A stretch of DNA of 61,266 nt. It comes from Agromyces tardus (GTDB lineage Bacteria; Actinomycetota; Actinomycetes; Actinomycetales; Microbacteriaceae). Position numbers and translations under genes: made by a program. The stretch is from contig NZ_RHHB01000016.1 of assembly GCF_003710805.1 (NCBI RefSeq), forward strand, positions 1 through 61,266, written 5' to 3'. The notes beneath the pieces are model-generated. The model was not told the origin of the DNA, ran no database searches, and was given only the letters and a program-made list of their open reading frames with translations. Below are positions 17,461 through 26,511 of this stretch, piece by piece; position 1 is the first letter of the stretch; each line of letters starts with the position of its first letter.

Positions 17461-18063
17461 GTGCCCCACCACCTCTACCTCGTCCGCCACGGAGAGCAGC
17501 TCGACGCCGAGCACGGCCTCCCCGACGGACCGCTCTCCCCGCGCGGACGCCGCCAGGCGGAGCTCCTCGCCGAACGCCTCGGCGGCATCCCGTTCGACCA
17601 TGCGTGGCATTCGCCGCTGCAGCGGGCGACCGAGACCGCAGCGATCATCGCCGCGAAGATGCCCGCGCTGAACCCCGAGCCGTCGGCGCTCCTCTTCGAC
17701 TGCATCCCGTCGGGGCCGGCACCCGAGACCCCGCCGGCGTACGCCCCCTTCTTCGGTTCCCACACCGAGGAGGAGTTCGACGCGGGCCGCGCGCAGATGG
17801 CCGACGCGACCGCGGAGTTCCTGCGTTCGCACCGCGAGGATCGTCACGACCTGCTCATCACACACAACTTCGTGATCGCCGCACTCGTGCGCGAGGCGCT
17901 CGGGGCACCCGAGTGGCGGTGGGTCTCGATCAACCAGGCGAACTGCGGCCTCACCGTGCTCACGCAGAAGACGGGGCGCCCGTGGAGCCTCGTGACGCAC
18001 AACGACCTCGCGCACCTCCCGCCCGAGCTGCGCACCGGCCTCCCCGAGGCCTACGCGATCTGA
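17461..18063 (+). CDS. Histidine phosphatase family protein
   Basis: This 200-residue protein has the LVRHGEQ motif (Arg9, His10, Gly11) carrying the phospho-accepting His, the SPLQRATETA segment, and the second catalytic His in LLITHNFVIAAL. It belongs to the phosphoglycerate mutase-like phosphatases. The substrate cannot be assigned. It has a GTG start and lies 32 bases downstream of the M16 gene on the same strand, probably in the same transcript. Confidence 0.83.
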   Translation: MPHHLYLVRHGEQLDAEHGLPDGPLSPRGRRQAELLAERLGGIPFDHAWHSPLQRATETAAIIAAKMPALNPEPSALLFDCIPSGPAPETPPAYAPFFGSHTEEEFDAGRAQMADATAEFLRSHREDRHDLLITHNFVIAALVREALGAPEWRWVSINQANCGLTVLTQKTGRPWSLVTHNDLAHLPPELRTGLPEAYAI

Positions 18064-18076
18064 GCCCGACCGGCGC

Positions 18077-18553
18077 TCAGACGGCCTTGCCGTACCAGTT
18101 GGTGGCGTTCGGGTTCGCGTTGTAGGGCTCGATGTCCACGTAGCCGCTCGCGCGGTACAGCCCGCCCGCGGCCTCGAGGCTCGCGTTCGTGTCGAGCACG
18201 ACCTCCTCGGCGCCGTACTGCGCCGCGCGACGCTCGAGCTCGGCGAGCAGGCGCCGTCCCTCGCCCCGTCCTCGTGCGGCCGGTGCGAGCCAGAGGTGCT
18301 TCACCTCGAAGCGCACGGCGTTCGACGGCGACCGCTGGATGCGGCGCACCCCGCCGCATCCGACCGCCTCGCCCTGCTCGTCGACGACGAGGAGGAACAC
18401 GCCGACCGGCGGCTGGAACTGGGCCGGATCGGGCCACGTCGGACGGTAGGCGCCCTGTTCGGGCGGGAACCCGGCCGCGCGCTCGTCGAAGTACGCGCCG
18501 AGCAGCCGCTGCGCATCGGGGTCGGTCACGGCCGCGTCACGGAGCTGGAACAT
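18077..18553 (-). CDS. GNAT family N-acetyltransferase
   Basis: This 158-residue protein has the GNAT core: VKHLWLAPAARGRGEGRRLL (strand 4 and the acetyl-CoA loop at about residues 85-102) and GGLYRASGYVDIEPYNANP near the end. It resembles the PanD/MarR-associated GNAT group in its C-terminal pattern. Substrate unknown. TAGGCT on the minus strand (18561-18566) ends 7 bases before the ATG, so it is probably leaderless, and it diverges from dapB across only 45 bases. Confidence 0.8.
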   Translation of the reverse strand: MFQLRDAAVTDPDAQRLLGAYFDERAAGFPPEQGAYRPTWPDPAQFQPPVGVFLLVVDEQGEAVGCGGVRRIQRSPSNAVRFEVKHLWLAPAARGRGEGRRLLAELERRAAQYGAEEVVLDTNASLEAAGGLYRASGYVDIEPYNANPNATNWYGKAV

Positions 18554-18560
18554 GCCTTCC

Positions 18561-18591
18561 AGCCTAGGGGCGCGGTGCGGCTTGCTAGGGT
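18561..18591. promoter_or_regulatory. Back-to-back leaderless promoters of the GNAT gene and dapB
   Basis: A minus-strand TAGGCT (18561-18566) serves the GNAT gene and a plus-strand TAGGGT (18586-18591) serves dapB. Each ends exactly 7 bases before its start codon, and only 19 bases lie between them, so the -35 zone of each falls on the -10 of the other. Confidence 0.55.
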
Positions 18592-18598
18592 GAAGCCC

Positions 18599-19351
18599 GT
18601 GACGATACGGGTCGCCGTGGCGGGAGCCACGGGCAAGATGGGACGCCTCGCACTCGAGCTGATCGAGGAGGCCGACGACCTCGAACTGCACGCCGCACTC
18701 GACTCGCGCTCGAGCCTCTCGGAGCTCGAGGGGGCCGACGTGGCGCTCGACGTCACGCACCCCGCCGCGAGCGGCGCGATCGTCGAGCATGCGGCGCACG
18801 CAGGGGTTCCCATCGTCGTCGGCACCTCGGGATGGTCGGCCGAGCGCATCGCCGAGATCGGGCACCTCCTGCGCGACCGTCACGAGTCGCGCGCGGTGCT
18901 GTTCGTGCCGAACTTCTCGATCGGCAGCGTGCTCGGCTCCGCCTTCGCGGCCTTCGCGGCGCCCTACTTCGACTCGATCGAGATCGTCGAGGCCCACCAC
19001 GCCGGCAAGGTCGACTCGCCGTCGGGCACGGCGGTGCGCACGGCCGAGCTCATCGGCGCGGCGCGCGCCGACGCGGGGCCGGTCTCGGCGCCGCACGCGG
19101 ACCAGCGCGCCCGCGGGCAGCTCGTCTCGGGGGTGCCGGTGCACAGCCTGCGGATGTCCGGACTGCTCGCCGAGCAGCGCGTCGTGCTCGGCGGCGACGG
19201 CGAGACCCTCACGATCGGCCACTCCACGATCTCGTCCGCGGCCTACGAGGCCGGGATCCTGCTCGCGCTGCGCCGGGCGCCGGCGATGCAGGGCGTCACG
19301 GTCGGCCTCGACGCGCTCCTCGGCCTGCACCTGCCCGGCACGCCGCGATGA
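18599..19351 (+). CDS. dapB: 4-hydroxy-tetrahydrodipicolinate reductase
   Basis: This 250-residue protein starts VTIRVAVAGATGKMGRL, the NAD(P)H-binding GxxGxxG motif. It carries the active-site segment EAHHAGKVDSPSGTA with the catalytic His-His and Lys, and the C-terminal IGHSTISSAAYEAGILLAL. It performs the second step of the diaminopimelate branch of lysine biosynthesis, following dapA (23739-24713). dapF is at 42650-43531. The GTG start follows TAGGGT by 7 bases. Confidence 0.93.
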   Translation: MTIRVAVAGATGKMGRLALELIEEADDLELHAALDSRSSLSELEGADVALDVTHPAASGAIVEHAAHAGVPIVVGTSGWSAERIAEIGHLLRDRHESRAVLFVPNFSIGSVLGSAFAAFAAPYFDSIEIVEAHHAGKVDSPSGTAVRTAELIGAARADAGPVSAPHADQRARGQLVSGVPVHSLRMSGLLAEQRVVLGGDGETLTIGHSTISSAAYEAGILLALRRAPAMQGVTVGLDALLGLHLPGTPR

Positions 19352-19821
19352 GCGCGAAGGCCGGGGCGCTCGTCATGGCGGCGCTCCTCGCGCTCTACCT
19401 CGCGCTCGTCGGCTGGCGGGCCGTGCAGTTCGTGCAGACGGGCGAACCCGTCGCGATCGCGATCGGCATCGCCCTCATCGTGCTGCCGATCGTCGCGGCG
19501 TGGGCGCTGTGGCGGGAGCTCGCGTTCGGCATGCGCTCGCAGGCGCTCGTGCGCCGCCTCGAGGCCGAGGGCGGCCTCGACCTCGGCATCCCCGTGCGCC
19601 CGAGCGGACGCGCCGATCGCGTGGCCGCGGATGCCGCGTTCCCCGCGTTCCGAGCGGCCGCCGAGGCCGAGCCCGACTCCTGGCGTGCGTGGCTGCGGCT
19701 CGGGCTCGCCTACGATGCCGCGGGCGACCGGCGGCGCGCCCGTGGCGCGGTGCGTCGCGCTATCGAGCTCGAGCGGGCTGAGCGGCAGGCGGCGACGCCG
19801 CCGCCTTCGGAGCAGGGCTGA
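19348..19821 (+). CDS. Membrane protein with two N-terminal helices and a TPR-like tail
   Basis: This 157-residue protein starts with an ATGA overlap on the dapB stop. Two hydrophobic stretches (about residues 8-25 and 36-56) form a hairpin in the membrane. The C-terminal part contains a single tetratricopeptide-like unit (DSWRAWLRLGLAYDAAGDRR at about 108-127). Proteins of this layout follow dapB in related actinobacteria, but no function is established that I can name. Its last 62 bases overlap the 3' end of the convergent gene on the other strand. Confidence 0.7.
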   Translation: MSAKAGALVMAALLALYLALVGWRAVQFVQTGEPVAIAIGIALIVLPIVAAWALWRELAFGMRSQALVRRLEAEGGLDLGIPVRPSGRADRVAADAAFPAFRAAAEAEPDSWRAWLRLGLAYDAAGDRRRARGAVRRAIELERAERQAATPPPSEQG

Positions 19822-20698
19822 GCATCGCGTCGAGGGCCGACTCCACGGTGGCGTGCCGGAATCGGAAGCCATCGGCGAGGAGTCGCTCGGGACGCACCTT
19901 CTGGCTCGAGAGCAGCAGGTCGTCGGCGGCCTTGCCGAGCGCCAGTTCGAGCAGGGGCGCCGGCACCGGGATCGCGTAGGGCCGGTGCATCCGCTTCGCC
20001 AGCGCGCGCATGATGCGGTCGGCGGTCGCCGGCACGGGACCGACGAGGTTCACCGCGCCCGCGAGCTCGGAGTCGAGCAGGTGCGCGATGGCGCCCACCT
20101 CGTCCTCCAGCGCGATCCACGGCCAGTGCTGGCCGCCGGTGCTGAGTCGCCCGGCGATGCCGAGCTTCGTGAGCGTGCCGACGCGCTGCATCGCGCCGCC
20201 GTGGCCCACCACGATTCCGGTGCGCAGCAGCACCGTGCGCGTCTCGTGCGGCGCGAGGGCCGCGGCCGCCTCCCACTTCGCGACGACGTCGGCGAGGAAG
20301 CCCGTGCCCGCGGGGGAGTGCTCGGTCAGCGACTCGCCCGGACGATCGCCGTAGATGCCCACCGCCGAGCCGCTCAGGAACACGCCGGGCGGCCGCTTGG
20401 CCTTGCGCATCGCATCGGTGAGCGTGCGCGTCGCGGCGATGCGCGAGTCGAGGATCTCCTCGCGGTACCGCTTCGTCCACGGCAGGCGGGCGAGCGAGGC
20501 GCCCGAGAGGTTCACGACCGCGTCGACCCGGTCCATGACCGTGAAGTCGATGATGCCGGCCGCGGGCGACCAGCTCACCTCGTCGGGTCCCTGCGCGCGA
20601 CGCCGAACGAGGCGCAGCACGTCGTGCCCCTCCTCTGCGAGGCGAGCGGTGAGGTCGGTGCCGATGAAGCCGGAGGCGCCGGCGATGAGGACCCGCAC
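19760..20698 (-). CDS. TIGR01777 family NAD-dependent epimerase/SDR-like protein
   Basis: This 312-residue protein begins VRVLIAGASGFIGTDLTARL (Rossmann GxxGxxG). It contains AVVNLSGASLARLPWT, FLSGSAVGIYGD (Ser/Tyr region), and the C-terminal DUF1731 segment LSSQKVRPERLLADGFRFRH that defines the YfcH/TIGR01777 group. The group resembles sugar-nucleotide epimerases, but its reaction is unknown. The GTG start lies 3 bases after the OsmC stop, implying one transcript. A Pro/Ala-rich tail runs 62 bases into the 3' end of the convergent TPR gene. Confidence 0.85.
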   Translation of the reverse strand: MRVLIAGASGFIGTDLTARLAEEGHDVLRLVRRRAQGPDEVSWSPAAGIIDFTVMDRVDAVVNLSGASLARLPWTKRYREEILDSRIAATRTLTDAMRKAKRPPGVFLSGSAVGIYGDRPGESLTEHSPAGTGFLADVVAKWEAAAALAPHETRTVLLRTGIVVGHGGAMQRVGTLTKLGIAGRLSTGGQHWPWIALEDEVGAIAHLLDSELAGAVNLVGPVPATADRIMRALAKRMHRPYAIPVPAPLLELALGKAADDLLLSSQKVRPERLLADGFRFRHATVESALDAMLSPAPKAAASPPAAQPARAR

Positions 20699-20700
20699 CG

Positions 20701-21126
20701 TTACGCGAGCTCGGCTTCGATCGTGATGGGAATGCCCGCGAGCGCTTTCGAGATCGGGCAGTTCGCCTTCGCGTCGTCGGCGAACGCCTCGAACTCGGCC
20801 TCGGTGATCCCCGGAACCCGCGCGCTGACGAGCAGGTGGCTGCCGAGCACGCCCCTGCCCGCCTCGAAGGTGACGGCGGCGGTGGTCTGGATGCTCTCGG
20901 GCGCATGGCCGGCGCTCGTGAGGATGTTCGCGAGCGCCATCGAGAAGCACGCGGAGTGCGCGGCGCCGAGCAGTTCCTCGGGGTTCGTCGTGCCCGCCTC
21001 GCCCACGGACCGGGCCTTCCAGTTCACGGGGAACTCCGCCACCTTCGACGAGTCGAGGCGCGTCGTGCCCGAACCTTCCTTCAGCGTGCCCGTCCAGAGG
21101 GTGGTCGATTCACTCGTGACTGCCAA
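20701..21126 (-). CDS. osmC: OsmC family peroxiredoxin
   Basis: This 141-residue protein has the OsmC layout. The first redox Cys60 is in GAAHSACFSMAL, the second Cys123 is in KANCPISKAL, and Glu51 is in the TTNPEELLGAAH segment. OsmC proteins reduce organic hydroperoxides with two cysteines in an intersubunit active site. A GAGGA-type ribosome-binding site precedes the ATG on the minus strand. Its partner gene downstream is a TIGR01777 protein, with no mechanistic link known. Confidence 0.88.
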   Translation of the reverse strand: MAVTSESTTLWTGTLKEGSGTTRLDSSKVAEFPVNWKARSVGEAGTTNPEELLGAAHSACFSMALANILTSAGHAPESIQTTAAVTFEAGRGVLGSHLLVSARVPGITEAEFEAFADDAKANCPISKALAGIPITIEAELA

Positions 21127-21204
21127 TTGAGTCCTCCTCGTCGCGGCCGGAGTTCCACCCTACCCAGCGGATGCCGCCTGCGGCAGGTCTCTCCCCAGCG
21201 ACGC

Positions 21205-21702
21205 TCAGGCGGTGCGGATGACGCGGGCGCGCACGAGCAGCAGGTAGATCTGGCAGCCGAGGCAGTAGCCGAACGCCGCATTGAGGAACGCCGCCACGAA
21301 CGCGAGCGCCGCAGCGATCGGCACGGCGGCGGCGACGCCGAACACCCCGAGCACGACGCCCACGACGGTCACGACGAACCCGACGGCCTGCGCGAAGGTC
21401 GGCGGACGCGGATCCTCGAGCTCGGCCGGCGGCGCGAGCCGCGGGCGCACGACGCGGCGGAAGACGACCCCGAACGGATTGCGCGCGACGCCCGCGAGGG
21501 CGCTCCAGGCGAAGACCGCGCAGATCCCCGCGAGCAGCCACCAGGCCGCCGCGTCTGCGCCCGCGAACCCGAGGGCCGCGGTGACGAGCAGGAGCGTCGC
21601 GGTGACGCCCGCGGCGAAGCGCGGGCCGCGCGGGTCGATGCCCGCGGGGCGCGTCGTCGCGGCATCCGCTGCCGACGGTGCGGTGGAATCAGGAAGCGAC
21701 AC
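21205..21702 (-). CDS. DUF4395 family integral membrane protein
   Basis: This 165-residue protein has four hydrophobic segments and the DUF4395 hallmarks: a leading IDPRGPRFAAG segment and a terminal GYCLGCQIYLLL with paired cysteines. It follows the thioredoxin-like gene with a 14-base overlap. The pairing of a membrane CxxC protein with a membrane-anchored thioredoxin suggests a redox relay across the membrane. That is inference. No reaction is established. Confidence 0.8.
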   Translation of the reverse strand: MSLPDSTAPSAADAATTRPAGIDPRGPRFAAGVTATLLLVTAALGFAGADAAAWWLLAGICAVFAWSALAGVARNPFGVVFRRVVRPRLAPPAELEDPRPPTFAQAVGFVVTVVGVVLGVFGVAAAVPIAAALAFVAAFLNAAFGYCLGCQIYLLLVRARVIRTA

Positions 21703-22162
21703 GGGTCCTCCGGGTGATCGAGTCGAGGAGTTCGCGCACCTCGCGGGTTCGGGGCGCGCCGCCGATGCGGGCCGTCTGCTCGCCGCGCGCGTCGAGCACG
21801 AGCGTCGTGGGGGTCTGCGTCACGTGGAAGCGATCGGCCAGCGCGGCGTCGCGGGTGAGGTCGATCTCGACGTGGCGCACGCCCTCGTAGTCGCCGGCGA
21901 TCGCCGTGAGCTCCCGCGCGGTCGCGGGGCAGCGGCTGCAGAACTCGGTCGAGAACTGCACGAGCGTCACGCGGTCGCCGAGCGCCGCGGGATCGAGGCC
22001 GAGGGCGGTCACGGTGGAGGCGGTGCCCGCGGCATCCGCGGCACCCGCGACGGGGGGCGCCGAACGCCGCACGTGGCCCTGGCGCGCACGCCAGGCGAGG
22101 CCCGCGACGGTCGCGAGCACCGGCAGTGCGACGAGCGCGACGAGGCCGGCGAGGGGGTCCAT
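21689..22162 (-). CDS. Membrane-anchored thioredoxin-like protein
   Basis: This 157-residue protein has one N-terminal hydrophobic helix (about residues 5-23) and then a thioredoxin fold with active site FCSRCPA (Cys75, Cys78) and the cis-Pro segment TQTPTTLVL. With the helix as anchor, the thioredoxin domain probably faces outward, as in actinobacterial TlpA/ResA-like proteins, though topology was not tested. The 14-base overlap with the DUF4395 gene indicates cotranscription. Confidence 0.82.
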   Translation of the reverse strand: MDPLAGLVALVALPVLATVAGLAWRARQGHVRRSAPPVAGAADAAGTASTVTALGLDPAALGDRVTLVQFSTEFCSRCPATARELTAIAGDYEGVRHVEIDLTRDAALADRFHVTQTPTTLVLDARGEQTARIGGAPRTREVRELLDSITRRTRVAS

Positions 22163-22305
22163 GCGGGCGATGCTAGTCCGGCCCGTCGGCCCGCTGCCGG
22201 TCTGTGACGCACGGTGACGCGGCCCCAGCCCCGGCCGCGCGAGCCGCCCCAGGCGCGCCCGCCGCTTCGGGCGCGCCGCCGCCGCGCGGGGTTAGCATCG
22301 ACACC

Positions 22306-23115
22306 GTGGCCGCCACGATCCCCACCCCGTACGAAGACCTCCTCCGCGACGTGCTCGAGCACGGCACGCGCAAGTCCGACCGCACCGGCACCGGAACCCG
22401 CAGCGTGTTCGGCCGGCAGATCCGGTTCGACCTCGCCGAGGGCTTCCCGCTCATCACGACCAAGCGGGTGCACTTCAAGTCGATCGCCTACGAGCTGCTC
22501 TGGTTCCTGCGCGGCGACTCGAACGTGCGCTGGCTGCAGGAGCACGGCGTGACCATCTGGGACGAGTGGGCGGATGCCGCGGGCGAGCTCGGTCCCGTCT
22601 ACGGCGTGCAGTGGCGCTCCTGGCCCACCCCCTCGGGCGAGCAGATCGACCAGATCCAGCAGGTCATCGAGCAGATCCGCACGAACCCCGACTCGCGGCG
22701 GCTCATCGTCTCGGCGTGGAACCCGGCGGACATCCCCGACATGGCGCTCGCGCCGTGCCATGCGCTCTTCCAGTTCTACGTGGCCGACGGCAGGCTGTCG
22801 TGCCAGCTCTACCAGCGCAGCGCCGACCTCTTCCTCGGGGTGCCGTTCAACATCGCCTCCTACGCGCTGCTCACGCACCTCGTTGCCGCGCAGACCGGCC
22901 TCGAGGTGGGCGACTTCGTCTGGACGGGCGGCGACTGCCACATCTACGACAACCACGTCGAGCAGGTCACCGAGCAGCTGAGCCGCGATCCGTTCCCGTA
23001 CCCCGTGCTCCGCATCGGCCGCGTGCCCGAGTCCATCGACGGCTACGAGTACGACGACCTCGAAGTCGTCGGCTACGAGCACCACCCGGCCATCCGGGCC
23101 GCGGTCGCCGTATGA
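22306..23115 (+). CDS. thyA: Thymidylate synthase
   Basis: This 269-residue protein has the ThyA motifs: [29 protein letters not shown], the active-site Cys in [12 protein letters not shown], and the dUMP-binding [20 protein letters not shown]. It methylates dUMP with methylene-tetrahydrofolate, producing dihydrofolate for the next gene. The GTG start follows TAGCAT (22293-22298) by 7 bases, fitting a leaderless transcript. Translation from further upstream would add a low-complexity Ala/Pro stretch absent from the family. ATGA-coupled to folA. Confidence 0.95.
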   Translation: MAATIPTPYEDLLRDVLEHGTRKSDRTGTGTRSVFGRQIRFDLAEGFPLITTKRVHFKSIAYELLWFLRGDSNVRWLQEHGVTIWDEWADAAGELGPVYGVQWRSWPTPSGEQIDQIQQVIEQIRTNPDSRRLIVSAWNPADIPDMALAPCHALFQFYVADGRLSCQLYQRSADLFLGVPFNIASYALLTHLVAAQTGLEVGDFVWTGGDCHIYDNHVEQVTEQLSRDPFPYPVLRIGRVPESIDGYEYDDLEVVGYEHHPAIRAAVAV

Positions 23116-23684
23116 GCGGCGCCGACGGCCTGCCCGTCATCGGGCTCATCTGGGCCGAGGCCCACGGCGGGGTCATCGGCGCCGGCGGCGGCATGCCCTG
23201 GCATGTTCCGGAGGACCTCGCGCACTTCACGCGCACGACGATGGGGGCGCCCGTCGTCATGGGCCGCAAGACGTGGGAGTCGCTCCCCGAGCGGTTCCGC
23301 CCGCTGCCCGGCCGGGCGAACATCGTCGTGACCCGTCAGGCCGACTGGCACGGCGAGGGCGCCGTCGCGGCGGGCTCCGTCGAGGAGGCGCTCGCGCTCG
23401 CGGCATCCGACGCCGACGACGGCGTGCACGACGAGTTCGGCGACCTGCTCGAGGGACGCCCGACCGACGCCTGCATCTGGGTCATCGGCGGCGCCGAGCT
23501 CTTCGGGCGCACGATCGGCCTCGCCGAGCGCCTCGTCGTGACCGAGCTCGACCTCGACGTCGAGGGTGACACGCGGGCCCCCGACCGCGGCCCCGAGTGG
23601 CGGGTCGAGCGCACGGACCCCGAGACGGGATGGCACACGTCGCGCAGCGGCATCCGGTACCGCTTCGTCACCCTCACGCGCTGA
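23112..23684 (+). CDS. folA: Dihydrofolate reductase
   Basis: This 190-residue protein has DHFR features: [14 protein letters not shown] at the first strand, [12 protein letters not shown] with the catalytic acidic residue, [21 protein letters not shown], and [12 protein letters not shown]. It is slightly long owing to an insertion around residues 98-118. It regenerates tetrahydrofolate consumed by ThyA, and its ATG overlaps the thyA stop (ATGA). Confidence 0.94.
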   Translation: MSGADGLPVIGLIWAEAHGGVIGAGGGMPWHVPEDLAHFTRTTMGAPVVMGRKTWESLPERFRPLPGRANIVVTRQADWHGEGAVAAGSVEEALALAASDADDGVHDEFGDLLEGRPTDACIWVIGGAELFGRTIGLAERLVVTELDLDVEGDTRAPDRGPEWRVERTDPETGWHTSRSGIRYRFVTLTR

Positions 23685-23738
23685 CTCCGGCCGTACCGCG
23701 GGCACGCGACCCCCGCCGGAGCCGATACCCTGTAACCC

Positions 23739-24713
23739 GTGACTGCAGAGAACCCCTTCGGACAGGTGCTCGTCGCGCTCGTCACGCCGATGACGGCGGA
23801 CGGCGAAGTCGACTGGGCCGGGGTCGAGAAGCACATCGACGACGTCATCACCGCCGGCGCCGACGGCATCGTCGTCACCGGCACGACCGGCGAGACCTCG
23901 ACGCTCACCGACCCCGAGAAGATCCGTCTCGTCGAGGTCGGGAAGGACGTCGCGGCGGGCCGCGCCAAGATCATCACGGGCGGCGGCTCGAACGAGACCG
24001 CGCACGCCATCGAGCTCTACAAGCACAGCGAGCAGGCGGGCGCCGACGGCATCATGATCGTCACGCCGTACTACAACAAGCCCACCCAGGCGGGCATCCT
24101 CACGCACTTCCGGATGGTGGCCGACGCCACCGACCTGCCGGTCATCCTCTACGACATCCCCGGGCGCACCGGCGTGCCGATCAAGTACGAGACGATCATC
24201 CGCCTCGCCAAGCACCCCAACATCCTCGCCGTGAAGGACGCCAAGGGCGACTTCAGCGAGGTCAGCCGGGTGCTCAACCAGACCGACCTCATGTACTTCT
24301 CCGGCGACGACGCGAACGTGCTCCCGCACCTCTCGATCGGCGCCACGGGACTCATCGGCGTCACGGCGAACATCGCGCCGGCGCCCTACCGCACCATCAT
24401 CGACGCCGTGAACCGCGGCGACCTGACGGCCGCGACCGCGGCGCACCGACAGCTCGAGCCGCTCGTGCGCGCCGTCATGACCCACGTGCCCGGCACCGTC
24501 GCGGCGAAGTACATCCTGCACGGCCTCGGCCGCATCTCGAGCCCGCGCGTGCGCCTGCCGCTCGTCGGGCCCGAGGAGTGGGAGGCCGCGCTCATCGAGG
24601 ACGAGATCGACCTCGTGCAGGGCATCCCCGGCGTCGACTTCCACAACTTCCGCCCCGACCGCAACGCCGCCGCCGGCGGTGCGCTGCCCAAGGTGGCCGG
24701 CACCACACGCTGA
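23739..24713 (+). CDS. dapA: 4-hydroxy-tetrahydrodipicolinate synthase
   Basis: This 324-residue TIM-barrel protein has the Schiff-base Lys in ILAVKDAKGDF, the Tyr in VILYDIPGRTGV, and GTTGETSTL. It condenses pyruvate with aspartate semialdehyde, opening the diaminopimelate/lysine branch. GTG start 7 bases after TACCCT (23726-23731), fitting a leaderless message. The dapA-rnj pair is common in actinobacteria. Confidence 0.94.
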   Translation: MTAENPFGQVLVALVTPMTADGEVDWAGVEKHIDDVITAGADGIVVTGTTGETSTLTDPEKIRLVEVGKDVAAGRAKIITGGGSNETAHAIELYKHSEQAGADGIMIVTPYYNKPTQAGILTHFRMVADATDLPVILYDIPGRTGVPIKYETIIRLAKHPNILAVKDAKGDFSEVSRVLNQTDLMYFSGDDANVLPHLSIGATGLIGVTANIAPAPYRTIIDAVNRGDLTAATAAHRQLEPLVRAVMTHVPGTVAAKYILHGLGRISSPRVRLPLVGPEEWEAALIEDEIDLVQGIPGVDFHNFRPDRNAAAGGALPKVAGTTR

Positions 24714-24778
24714 TCGCGAGCCGGGGCATCCGCCCATCCGGCCGCACCGAACTGAACACCGCAACGTAAGGGGGGCAC

Positions 24779-26476
24779 ATGCCCGACACCGACAACGACA
24801 ACGACAGCAACGTCATCGCACCCGCGCCGCTCGCGCGGGGCACCCTGCGCATCATCCCCATCGGCGGCCTGGGCGAGATCGGCCGCAACATGACGAGCTA
24901 CGAGATCGACGGCAAGATCCTCATCGTCGACTGCGGCGTGCTCTTCCCCGAGGAGCACCAGCCGGGCGTCGACCTGATCCTGCCCGACTTCGGGTTCCTG
25001 CGCGACCGCCTCGACGACATCGTCGGCGTCGTGCTCACGCACGGGCACGAGGATCACATCGGCTCGGTTCCGTACCTCCTCAAGCTCCGCGCCGACATCC
25101 CCCTCATCGGCTCGCAGCTCACGCTCGCCCTCGTCGAGGCGAAGCTCAAGGAGCACCGCATCAAGCCGTACAGCCTCACGGTGCGCGAGGGGAACCACGA
25201 GCAGATCGGGCCGTTCCGGCTCGAGTTCGTCGCCGTCAACCACTCGATCCCCGACGCGCTCGCGGTCGCGATCAAGACCTCGGCGGGCACCGTGCTCGCC
25301 ACCGGCGACTTCAAGATGGACCAGCTGCCGCTCGACGGCCGCCTCACCGACCTGCGCGAGTTCGCCCGCCTCGGCGAAGAGGGCGTCGACCTGTTCATGG
25401 TCGACTCCACGAACGCGGACGTCCCCGGCTTCACGCCGCTCGAGCGCTCGATCGGCCCCGTGCTCGACGAGATCATGGCGCGCGCGCCGCGCCGGGTGAT
25501 CGTCGCGAGCTTCTCGAGCCACGTGCACCGCGTGCAGCAGGTGCTCGACGCCGCCTGGGAGAACCATCGCCGTGTCGCGCTCCTCGGGCGCAGCATGGTG
25601 CGCAACATGACGATCGCCGCCGACCTCGGCTACCTCAAGGTGCCCGAGGGCGTGCTCGTCGACTACAAGAAGGCCGGCGACATCCCCGACGACGAGATCG
25701 TCTACATGTCCACGGGATCGCAGGGCGAGCCGATGGCGGTGCTCTCGCGCATGGCCAACCGCGACCACCAGATCGAGGTCGGCGAGGGCGACACCGTCAT
25801 CCTCGCGTCGAGCCTCATCCCCGGCAACGAGAACGCGGTGTACCGCGTCATCGACGGCCTCACGAAGCTCGGCGCGAACGTCGTGCACAAGGCCAACGCG
25901 AAGGTGCACGTCTCGGGCCACGCCGCCGCGGGCGAGCTGCTCTACTGCTACAACATCCTCAAGCCGAAGAACGTGCTGCCGATCCACGGCGAGTACCGGC
26001 ACCTGTTCGCGAACGCCAAGCTGGCGCGCGACACGGGCATCCCCGAGCGCAACACCTTCATCGGCGAGAACGGCTCGGTCTACGACCTGCGCGACGGCGT
26101 CGTCACGGTCGCGGGGCAGCTCGACCTCGGCTTCGTCTACGTCGACGGCTCCACCGTGGGCGAGATCACCGACGCCGACCTCAAGGATCGCCGGATCCTC
26201 GGCGAGGAGGGCTTCATCTCGGTCATCGTCGTGGTCGACGCCACGACGGGCCGCGTCATCTCGGGCCCCGAGATCCACGCGCGCGGCTTCGCCGAGGACG
26301 ACTCGGTGTTCGAGGACGTCAAGCCGAAGATCATCGCGGCGCTCGCCGACGCCGCCCACAACGGGGTGCGCGACCCGCGCGCCCTCTCGCAGATCGTGCG
26401 CCGCACCCTCGGCGGCTGGGTGAACCGCCGGCTCCGCCGCCGGCCGATGCTCGTGCCGCTCGTCATCGAGGCGTAG
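24779..26476 (+). CDS. rnj: Ribonuclease J
   Basis: This 565-residue metallo-beta-lactamase/beta-CASP nuclease has LTHGHEDHIGSVPYLL (zinc site), a further ligand region FVAVNHSIPDALAVAI, the beta-CASP VIVASFSSHVHRVQQ and MVRNMTIAADLGYL, and the C-terminal LPIHGEYRHL and IVRRTLGGWVNRRLRRRP segments. It cuts and trims RNA from the 5' end in mRNA turnover and rRNA maturation. The ATG is preceded by a strong AAGGGGGG. A perfect stem-loop follows the stop. Confidence 0.94.
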   Translation: MPDTDNDNDSNVIAPAPLARGTLRIIPIGGLGEIGRNMTSYEIDGKILIVDCGVLFPEEHQPGVDLILPDFGFLRDRLDDIVGVVLTHGHEDHIGSVPYLLKLRADIPLIGSQLTLALVEAKLKEHRIKPYSLTVREGNHEQIGPFRLEFVAVNHSIPDALAVAIKTSAGTVLATGDFKMDQLPLDGRLTDLREFARLGEEGVDLFMVDSTNADVPGFTPLERSIGPVLDEIMARAPRRVIVASFSSHVHRVQQVLDAAWENHRRVALLGRSMVRNMTIAADLGYLKVPEGVLVDYKKAGDIPDDEIVYMSTGSQGEPMAVLSRMANRDHQIEVGEGDTVILASSLIPGNENAVYRVIDGLTKLGANVVHKANAKVHVSGHAAAGELLYCYNILKPKNVLPIHGEYRHLFANAKLARDTGIPERNTFIGENGSVYDLRDGVVTVAGQLDLGFVYVDGSTVGEITDADLKDRRILGEEGFISVIVVVDATTGRVISGPEIHARGFAEDDSVFEDVKPKIIAALADAAHNGVRDPRALSQIVRRTLGGWVNRRLRRRPMLVPLVIEA

Positions 26477-26511
26477 CGGCCGCGGCGTCGCTCGGCGCGT
26501 GAACGGCTCGT

